In this document: piece by piece, positions 46,801-56,600 of the stretch | How positions within the stretch are numbered: position 1 is the stretch's first letter | How the letters are laid out: each line of letters starts with the position of its first letter | Source of the DNA: Diospyros lotus | Taxonomy: Eukaryota > Streptophyta > Magnoliopsida > Ericales > Ebenaceae | Reading direction: 5' to 3' | NCBI RefSeq assembly: GCF_014633365.1 | Contig: NC_068343.1 | Span: forward strand, 31,589,307-31,653,306 | Length of the DNA stretch: 64,000 bases | Translations under genes and position numbers: made by a program | Notes under the pieces: model-generated | Told to the model about the DNA's origin: nothing | The model's input: only the letters and a program-made list of their open reading frames with translations | The model's database searches: none

Positions 46801-49800
46801 CTCTATCAACTTGACAATGGTAATATTGGCTGTCCCAAGATTGGAGACAATTAAGGATTGAGAGGTAGTAGAGGTAATAGATGCCAGAGCGGGAGTAGCT
46901 GTAACATCCCGTATTGAGCGATAGGAGGGATCAGAACAATTTATCCTATGGGCCTACGTGAACTTCTCAGGGATCACCCATCTTTGAGCTTTTCCAGCTC
47001 AAGCACACTTAACTCGGGAGTTCTTTGCCTACATTCAGCCCAAAAGGTATCCAGCTGGTATTGTTTTCTTCATTCCTTATCCTTGATATATGCTACCCTT
47101 CTCTGGGCTGTTGGGGTATTACATTCTCCCCCCCCCTTGAGTACATGACGTCCTCGTCATACGACCTTACAACTGGTTCTAGCTCTCCCTCGTCCAGTGT
47201 CCCCGATCCCAGTACCCCCAGCCTCGGGCTAGTACACGGTCCCCAGTCCAGTACCCTAGTACACAGTTCCAACACACGGCCTGGGTTGCTCTGATACCAC
47301 CTGTAACATCACACATCGAGTAATATGAAGGACCGGAACAACTTATCCTGATGGGCCTACGTGAACTTCCCAAGGGTCACCCATCGTTGAGCTTTCCCAG
47401 CTTAAGCATGCTTAACCCGGGAGTTCTTTGCATACATTCAGAGCAAAAGATATTCAGCTGGTGTTGTTTCTTTCTTTACTTATCATCGATATATACTACC
47501 CTATATGGGCTCTTGGGGTATTACAGTAGCATCGGTAGAAATCGCGTCACTAAGATCAAACGTGGTGAGGACTTTGACACTTGAAATAGTTTGAGGGGTT
47601 GTCGGAGATCAGATCTGGAGAAGCTGGGGAGGATTGACCGGTGGATGCGCTATCATGCGCCGACGCGTGGAGGTGGAGGTAGCAAGTGGCCGCGACGAGT
47701 CTTTGGCGGTCGGCCGATCTAGTGGCGACGAACCCTAGGGTTGTGGTGGTGTTCGCAAGTGGTGGTCGGACAGTGGGGTTTTGGTATGGGCAGTGACGGT
47801 GACGATGACGACTAGGGTTTGACGGTCGCTGGAAAAAGATACACAGTGACAGCTACGGTTTTTCTCACCGATAGCTCTGATATCATGTGAAAATAATTAT
47901 GAGAGAAAAAAACTTAAGAGATTAGTCTTTCTTAGTTTGTTATTTATAATAAGCATAACGAGCCTTAAACACCTATGAGCTTAACTTATGGGCTTAATCT
48001 AATTACAATTAAAACGCACACATATAATAATTACAATTATACTAATAATTCTAACAGTATGTCTCTTGTAACATGCTCTTTTACTTTTGATTTTTCTTGT
48101 ACCTATTCTATCTATCTCTAAGACTCTCTGATTTGGGCCTTTTTTCCTTTGACTCTCTTAGAACTATCATTGCCTTATTTCTGACAATAGTAACCATTTC
48201 ATTGTTTGACTTCTCATTCTACAATCTAATCTCTTTTGCCACACTTATTCCTGGAATGTATTTGTTTTCCACATTTTTTTCCACATTTTAGATCCCACTG
48301 TCTAATTCTTGGGCTTCCTTGTTGTGCCATCTTTCTCTCCTCTATCTTTTAATATGGATGTCAATGACCATAAGCCTATGTTGAGTGGTTAGGTCTTTTG
48401 GTATAACTAAATAATCCTTACAAGTAAGTGGTCCTCTTTTCTAATAAGAATGTAATCTATTTGGGTAGTTGATAAGCCATTTTTATATGTGATCAAGTGT
48501 TCGTTTGTTCCTTAAGCTAGTGTTTGCTATGATGAGCTCATATGCTGTGACAAAATCCAAAATATCTTTACCCTTATTATTTCCTTCTCCAAACCCATAA
48601 CCTCCATGTACACCTCCAGACCTAGTCCTTTCTCTACCCACATGACCATTTAAGTCACCTCATATAGTGTTCTTCTTTTCTCCATGTATTCTTGTACCAA
48701 CTACTGTAAATCTTCCCAAACTTTTGTCTTTATCTTCTCTGCTAATGCAACTTCTAGTACATATGTACTAACAATATTTGTAGTCTCTTCTCCTAGAACA
48801 ACTTTAGCTACAATAATTTTGTTTCCTATTCTCTTCATATCCACTACCTTATGCCTATGATCTCTCGAGTTGTCAAGAAAACTACGAAAACACCATTGCC
48901 TAGCACTTTGAATCTAATTTGAATTCAAATACTTGATCCAATTCTTTCATTTAGAGACAAAGCCCATCCTCTTCAGAAATATGGTTTGATGCCTTTTCTA
49001 CATCAAGCTTAAAGAGAGTACTTGGGGAATTGCTATTGAAGTGAGAATCCACATATGCATTTGCCATTGGCATTGCATCTAGGATTTGAAACCCCACAGG
49101 CATTCTAGAGCTATGAAACATGTTTTCACTTTTCTCCTTCAAGACTCCAGCCAGAATGTTAAATAGATTTCACACAGGTTTATAGGTTTAGGGATTAAGC
49201 ATTCAATTCCCTTCCTTGGGATGAGTGCAATGAATAAGGTGTTCAAGCTTTTGTCATGCTTTGTGTTCTGGAAGAAATTATGCATTGTAGCTACTAAGAA
49301 TAGCATCTCCTTGCACCTGGGTCCAACAATGTTGGAAAACTGCATATGATAAAACTTCAAGACTAAGGGCCATATCACCATCAAAGCTATCAAGAACTCC
49401 TAGAATCTCACCTTCAAAAATCTTCGGTCCTCAAACCCAAGCTTTCAATAAAACTAAGCAATACCATTGGAAATCATGTACACCCTAAACACCACTTTCC
49501 CCTCCACAATCAACCAACTCATATGGTCCTTCTATGGGCACTGGCCATCTTGTGAAAAAATTGATATTTCTATCTCCTTGGAAAATTTTCGCGAGTTATT
49601 GGAAGAAAACCTGTTTTACATCATTTTCTTCTAGATGCCTTAGGATATATTTTATCCTTCAAAACCTTGACCAATCTAATGCTCTGCATGGAGTCACATA
49701 AATTCAATTGTAGTTGGCCTTGGGCTGACTTTTCTAAAATTGTAGAACATATCTTCTCCTTTTTAGAACTTTAATCGGTGGTATTATGTGCTGCTTGTCA

Positions 49801-52800
49801 AAAGGTTTATAATCAAAATACAACAAAGGTCGATAATCTCATTAATAATTGGATAATATCATCTCTGGATGTTTAGAAGATTCATTAGAGCCAACTGAAT
49901 GTGCTCAAGCAGGATTGGATACTTGGAAATTGAAATGTAATTATATCTACCAAGTCGCTTACTATATTTGCAATTCTCTGGTGTCATACAAATCTTTGTA
50001 TGATAACAGTGTTCTAAAATGTGGCCTAGGCACTGCCCAGGCTCTAGGCGGCTTTTGGCTGCCGTGATTAAGCCCCAACCGGCACCGTAGGCGCCGGGCT
50101 GATTAATTTGGCCTGATCGGTGCCCAAGCGATGCCTAGCCGCTTGGGTCGGGCGCGGCATGGGCTGCCTACCTACCTGGGTCACGTGTGGCCTGCCCGCT
50201 GCGATTTGTAGTAGCCGTGTAGAGATGGTGGACGAAGGTGCCTACCTAGCTGGGTTGCGCGTGGCCTGGTCACTGCGATTTGTAAGAGCCTTGTAGAGAT
50301 GGTGGATGAAGTGTCCTTGCCTTTGAAGCTCAAGAACACACCATAACTGTTGTTGCTCCAAGAAGCGGAAGAGGAGGAGGCGGGCTCTTTGCCTCTTGTA
50401 GGAGTAGTCATTGAACAGAGGGAGCAGAGAAGAATGAATCTGTTGGAGAAATTTAGGGGAGAAAATTTGTGAAGTAGATGGAATGGAAGTATGGAACTCG
50501 TATGGGAGACGAGAAAAATATAGGAGGGGGGAGGGGGGAGAGGGGAGAGAGACCAACCACCAAAGTAGTGGTCAAAAAGCACATCTTGAATGGGCAACAG
50601 CTGGAAATTTGGGAGAAATTTGAGAAAAAAAAGTCAAGAAAAGTATATTTCATGGGTTAAATTATTATTAATATAATAATTTAATTTGTGTGTGATTTAC
50701 TATTAGATGAAAGCACAAAATAATGTAAGGAAACAACAAATGTTACAAAATAATGCAGATTTATGTGCTGAAAACAGCTGTTTTCCCTGGCTCCGCCTAG
50801 GCGCCCTAGGCGCTGGGCCCGGTCTGGTGCCCGACTAGCGTTTAGCGCCTTTTAGAACACTGTATGATAACTTACAAGCCTTCATTTATGATGATGATTA
50901 ATAGAGGATTCATTCCTTTTGTACCTTTGGATTTTATATAAATTATGCAAGTGATTTGTAATTGATCTAAAACAGATGCATGCTTATTTTCTGGAAATTG
51001 TTTTTCCTTCGCTGTTTCACTTTTTAGTAGAGTTCTTGTAAAGAGTTTTGATTGGATTGAAGAGTTGTTTTGATTGATTCAGGTGGTCGATCAAGCTAAG
51101 GATGATTCCAATGATGGTAGTCCTATAGAATGGGTGTCATATTGGAAACCGAACATTACTGTCAACTTGGTTGATGATTTCACAAGGTACATTTGCTTTT
51201 AATGTCCTCATGATTACCAATAGAAGTTTCTAAACAGTGTATTCTCTTTACATATTACTCTTATTTGCTTCTGCTGGGGACAATTTGAAATGTGTTGCAA
51301 TATTTTATAACTTAATGATGCCAGATGGTCTTTAAAGCACCATAATGGGTTGCATTTTGAGATGGAGGTGTCATGTTCCTAGGGTTTACCTAGCGTTTGG
51401 ATGGGAAATTGGAGGAATTCAAGGGAGTTAGAATCAAGAACAAAGAGGATTGGAGGGAGAATTAGAACATAAAGAGGGAGTTAGCGGGTGGGATTGAGGG
51501 GGAAATGCAGACATAACAGAGAAAGAGAGAGAATCAGAGGGGAATGAGAGAGATAAGAGAAGTTGAGAGAGAAAACTGAATTTAATTATCATTCAACATG
51601 AACATTCTCTACCTAATCTAATCTATTTATAGGCTATTCTATCCTTTCAGTTGCAATACAACTAAAAGGTACAATAACTGAAATAGCAAAGTACAACTAA
51701 CTAATACATATAATACATAATTACTATTATATCCTTGGGGTCTTGACAGGAGGTGGGAAGTGGAACAGAATGTCAATGGGAAATTGAGGAAGAAATGAGA
51801 ATCACTTGAAGAGACTAAGGAAAAGCATAGGAGAGAAAATATGATAGATGGAAGTATACATAGGCAGAAGTATTGTTCTCTCTTCCAACCCCCCCCCCCC
51901 CCCCCTCCCGCCCCCCAAAAAAAAAAAAAAAAGAAAACCGCCACCCACATCATCTTTCTTTGAACTTGGTACTCCAGCTAAGAATGGAGAAATCTGATGC
52001 ATTGTTTATTAACATAGCATGCAGAGGAAATTAGTAATTGATGTATGGGCATTCAGCCAAGGAGGTTTACGAGAGTGTAATGCTTATTTAAAGGCAATAG
52101 TTTTGTGAGGTAGTACAAGTGCTATTTTCTAGTTGGCTACCCACCGCCACAACCAACCTTAATCCGACTAGGTGTGATAGTCGGCTACATGAATTCTAGC
52201 TTTTCAATTATTTGTATTGACAATCTTATCTTTTGTAATGCCATTACATTTCATGTTATGCCTAGGGTTTCCCACCATGTGTTCTTTAGTCGTCTTCTAC
52301 TTTTCTTTTCGCTAAGAATTTCTTCTATTCCATTCACTCACTTTATAAGAGCACCTGTTAATTATCTTCTCACATGCTTAAACCATCATAATAATCACAT
52401 CTTACACATGTTGTAGTTGCACATTCACCACAACTTTCTCATTGTAGTTATTCTTATATTTTGCACCTATTAGTAGTTAATTGTCAACATTTTGAGCCAT
52501 AGAAGAAAATGGATCTTATAGGCCGTTTGTTGAAACTCCCTTTTTTAGCTTCAAAGTGATTTTATGATCATATAAAATGTTGGAAGCACCTCCAACTTCA
52601 ATTATCCTACCTTGGTTCCTTGAATAACATCCTCAATAATATCCATTCTTTTTGAATAATTATTTGAGATATCCTAAGTAATTTTCTTTCAAGAATAACT
52701 TCTTTTTTTAAAAGAAGCTTTGATTATATTATATTAATGAATAAATTCTAGGCCATTAGAAGCAGTGATATAAACAACCCTAAACAAAACAACAATCCCC

Positions 52801-53657
52801 AAGAAAACCTGAACTAAACTCAGAATAAGATGCTAAAATCAAAACCCCAAATACGCATGATAAGCTTGAGCCTCTTTAACATGACTATAGTTGTTGCAAA
52901 CCATTTATATGCAATAGATAACAACATCAAAGGAACAAACACATTACAAATTGCCAATCTCATAGAATGATTCATGATGAAATTTTAATTTGGCAAACAT
53001 CATCAAGAATTTCTATAACCCAACTACATGCATCATAGGTAACTTGATTATTTTCATGATTCCTGGCTGCACAAATATTTTTCAATACCAAATTTAACTT
53101 ATGAACCGCACAAGGAGTCTAAACAATATTTGGAAATAATCCTTCAATGATTTGCCCAACACCTTTACAATTTCTGGTATTGTCAGTAATTACATCACAT
53201 TATCAGCCCCAATCTCATTGATCACCTCTTGCATCAGATCAACAATAAATTTCTTCTCTTTAACTTCCCTTGAATGGTCAATAGCTTTCAGAAACATGGG
53301 TGGATCTGAAACTGCCATAAAATTAATTGATGGTCTCCTTTGTGAGTCACTTCAACCATCACTCACAAAACTAGCCCCCATTACCTTCTAGGTTCCTTTG
53401 ATGGGCTCTAACAATCTTTCAACATGCGCTGCCTTTTCTTGTTAGAGCAAACTTTTTCTCAACAAATTATATCTAGGAGACAAATAACCAGGAATTGCAT
53501 TAGCAAATGCATAGGGATAAGAACTCACATAATCTGGTGTCGTGAACCTTGGAGATGAGCTAGGGTATGAAAGGAAGATCGAGAATGATAAGAGAAGAAT
53601 TTGGGGAAGAGATCAGTTGAGAGGGAGAAATCAGCAAGAAGATAAGGGAGGAGATCA

Positions 53658-53698
<41 letters not shown>

Positions 53699-56600
53699 TA
53701 TTCAATTCATTTTCAGCATGCCTTTTACAGAAGAAGGATCAAGCTTATATAACTTGAACCATGGGTGCTGCCAATGCATATCATACCCACTCTAACTAAC
53801 TGATTTGTCCTATTCTAGCACATGGACACCTGGCAGATTCGGCCATAACAAACTAACCAGCTGGAAAGGAAATACGAACAAGAGAATGAAATACTAGGAC
53901 AATACAAGTAATATCCAAGCCAATACAAAACTTGCCCACAAAATTATACGTCTCCCTAGTCTCGTGACAAACTATTGCAACCGTATTACCATGATGCTCT
54001 TTTATTGTTCCTTGGGTCATGACATATGGGTTGCAAGATGAAATGATAAACCAGCTGAATAAAACATTTTAGCAATGTGAGCATGCAATTCATTATGAGC
54101 TTGCATGTTACAAGCTTTGGAAAGAGAACTACTTCTACCACCACTTGCACTCACAAGTGTTCTCTTTTTTTGATCTAACACTTTCTTATATATAACCCCC
54201 TAATGGTCCTCATCCTATAGTCTTTTGATCAACTGCTATGAGGATGCAAGGGAATTTTTTTCTGCTCATTCTTTGCTTTTTTTTAGCTTCATCATCTAAC
54301 TTTTGTACTTCAATTAGAATTTTCTTACAAGGTGTAACACCTTCTCATGATATTTTTAGCTAGTGAGTTCTAACCCTTGTTATGAGCTAGACTTTTTTTC
54401 ATTGCAAAAGTTACATTGCCGTTAAATATTCCCTCTCCTTTTTGAAAACTATTAATTTGCATAACATATCTCCACAAAGGCTTTTCCAAGTTTTCCTCTG
54501 AATGAATATTTAGTAGCATCAACATTAAAATTAGAAGAAGAATCCATCTCTGAGTCCAAGCAATCTAATAAAAATAAAATACAAAAATATATTAATCAAG
54601 TAATATATAATATTATACTAATCAATCTAAGTTTTAATATAAAATAATGTAACAAAAAATGTTCATTAAATATAATAAAGCATATACATATAGTAAATCA
54701 TGTATTGTTTTATATTACATTTTACATATATTATTTTATATGTATTATAAATATAAAATAATATTAAATATATACACAAATTGATATATACAGTAAAGCA
54801 AAACAAGCAGAAATTGGCAGATAAAGCAAAGAAAAGAGGAAGATTGGTCCGACTAGAGGTTGGCTCACCAGAAACCAAGTCAACATGATAGGCACAACAC
54901 AAGCAGCAATTGGCAGATAAAGCAAAGAAAGGAGGACAACTAGTCTGACTAGAGGCGGGCTCACCGTAAATCGAACCGGCATGATAGGCACAACGCAAGC
55001 AGCAATCGGAAGATGCACCCAGTCTGGCAGCCCTCACTGGCTATTGCTGACGTTGTCAGAGTCTTTAGGAGATCACAGATTCACAGTTCACACCACCAGT
55101 CTGCTGACGACTCAATGGAAACAAAGCATGGGCTTGCCTTTCTCTTTCACGTTTGAGACTTCCAGTTCCAACAAGACAACTGGTGGGTGAATGATGTTAA
55201 ATACAACTTAAATGAAGCTTCAATAAGGAGATTGAAGATTCAGATGAAGAAGTCAGTCCAACAGTTGTGTGGTGGCAATAAATCGGAGTCAGACAAGTTG
55301 AACAACTGGTGTCTGTTCGTCTTTGTTGTGTCTGTAAGGGGACACATGTGGTCCCCCCCCCGGCCCCGGGTGTGTCCCCTTGAGAATGATGAAATCAGTG
55401 TTAGACACTCCACGTGGGAGTGCCTGACATGTATTGCGGGTGTGTCAATGTGCTGCCGTGTCCGACATGCCCGCGACACCGGCATGGCGACCTCTTCACC
55501 GTGTCCGTTCTTTATAGTGTGTGCCACGTGCATGAGGTTTGCGGTTTACTTTGCATGTAGGAGGCCCTATGTACAATTTTGCACCTCCAGTTTACCTTGT
55601 GCCTTTGACAATTATGTTTTCATTTTTTTATAAAGATTGTATTTTCATTCTAATTAGATTATGATTTTGATCTTTGATATGTTTACTAATTAGGTAGGAT
55701 TTGTAGTCTATATAAATCCCTTTGAGATGTATAATTAAGCAGACTTTGATTATTGATATTGATTTTGGGAATTGATTTGAGTTCAGATGAGTTTGTTCGT
55801 GTGTTCTTGTTATTGGTTCTGCTTCAGCAGGTTTTTGAAGTTCAAGTGTCTGCTTTTATTTTTTATTTACATTTTTTGTTGTAACCATCTAGCTGCCATG
55901 TTGGCTTTATAGGTCAAAATGTCAAGCAAGCCATTCCCCTCAACAAATTTATGTCACTAAAAAATTGGACCAACTATGCAGTGAAGTTTAGCCAAATGTC
56001 AGGGGGTGTGTTGAGATTACAAAATAATAGTATAAAAGATGAAGTTAACAATCTATCAATTGACTTAACCAGTCCATGACTAGTCCAAACGCATGCAACT
56101 ATTTAAAGATGGCAGCAGATTCAGTATTTTGTATTATCAATTGCTATGATTTAGTTAATTTATCATGATTTTCATTTCTAATGCTTGACAAGGTGTATTT
56201 TTTTTTTTTTTTGTGTACATAGGATCTTTTTCCCCTACCTTATTATGCATTATAAAGGAGTATGAATTCTGGGAAGAACCAGAGTTCCTGATTGATATGG
56301 AACAACTTAGTATTTCTTTGTTTATTTCCATCCAATCAGAAAAGAAAAGTATCATGTTTCTTTTTTCTTAAGTCACAGGTTATTTTTGAATTGGTCTTAA
56401 ATGTAGATAAGTATTGCTACTGTTACTTGTATCATGGCAATTTGACTGACTCTCATCCTTGTAAGTTAGCTTTTCTTCATGAATCAAGGAATACTTCTAA
56501 TTGTAGTCATTTGCTATGCTTTTGACCTACATCGCCCTCTCTGATTGTTAGTTACTTTTCGACTTATTATCTGATTTTAGCTTCTATTCTGGCAATTAAC

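Larger units (their letters stand above)
46900..47525 (-). mobile_element. Cassandra TRIM element with 5S rRNA-like LTRs
   Basis: 626 bp: two 224 bp LTRs (46900-47123 and 47302-47525) around a 178 bp non-coding middle. Perfect target duplication GTAGC (46895-46899 and 47526-47530). Primer site TGGTATCAGAGC on the minus strand (47288-47299) and a G-rich purine tract next to the left LTR. Both LTRs contain 5S rRNA-like sequence on the minus strand. That combination defines Cassandra terminal-repeat retrotransposons in miniature, which have no genes and depend on other elements. The LTRs differ at roughly one site in six by eye, so it is old. It lies inside Copia gag. Confidence 0.93.
42899..48056 (-). 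mobile_element. Copia retrotransposon inserted in the RTE LINE, 3' end deleted
   Basis: Minus-strand Copia with a 171 bp 5' LTR (47886-48056), primer site TGATATCAGAGC (47874-47885), gag, protease, partial integrase, reverse transcriptase and RNase H. It ends inside RNase H ([12 protein letters not shown] at about 42900-42935) without a 3' LTR, directly against LINE sequence. The other side also abuts LINE sequence (48057). It contains a Cassandra insertion at 46900-47525. Confidence 0.85.
50007..50862 (-). mobile_element. Non-autonomous hAT element carrying a TIR-domain gene fragment (Pack-type)
   Basis: 856 bp with 13 bp terminal inverted repeats (CAGTGTTCTAAAA at 50007-50019 and its complement at 50850-50862) and a perfect 8 bp target duplication TATGATAA (49999-50006 and 50863-50870), the size made by hAT transposases. 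Subterminal DNA is GC-rich with repeated GCCTAGG-type words. There is no transposase. The interior (50160-50650, minus strand) resembles the 5' UTR and first coding part of a TIR-NBS-LRR resistance gene. It must have been moved by another hAT element's transposase. Confidence 0.9.
52860..54547 (-). pseudogene. hAT transposase relic (BED finger/DUF659 type), split by a solo LTR
   Basis: Minus strand from an ATG at 54547 ([16 protein letters not shown]): relics of a BED-type N-terminus ([18 protein letters not shown]), then [20 protein letters not shown] just before the LTR at 54024, and after it [53 protein letters not shown] and [36 protein letters not shown] and [20 protein letters not shown]. 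This is the DUF659 family of hAT transposase-like proteins. Stops near 53440, 53200 and elsewhere show it is dead. No terminal repeats were found for it. Confidence 0.85.

Noticed and set aside
47355..47430. A functional 5S rRNA gene
   Set aside because: Only the internal promoter boxes are present, within both LTRs of a Cassandra element; the 5S termini and full length are missing.
50181..50597. A functional small TIR-only protein gene
   Set aside because: The frame is broken inside the TIR start and lacks most of the domain; it sits in a hAT element.
51639..52002. Poly-glycine ORFs on the minus strand
   Set aside because: Translations of the C-run at 51890-51910.
54666..55037. A novel Cys-rich secreted peptide gene
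   Set aside because: The frame reads through a 96 bp tandem repeat and AT-rich DNA, with no signal peptide at the start and no supporting neighbour; kept only as a low-interest finding.
55187..55633. 148-residue ORF in intron 5
   Set aside because: No recognisable domain, overlaps a C-run, and lies inside an intron; probably chance.
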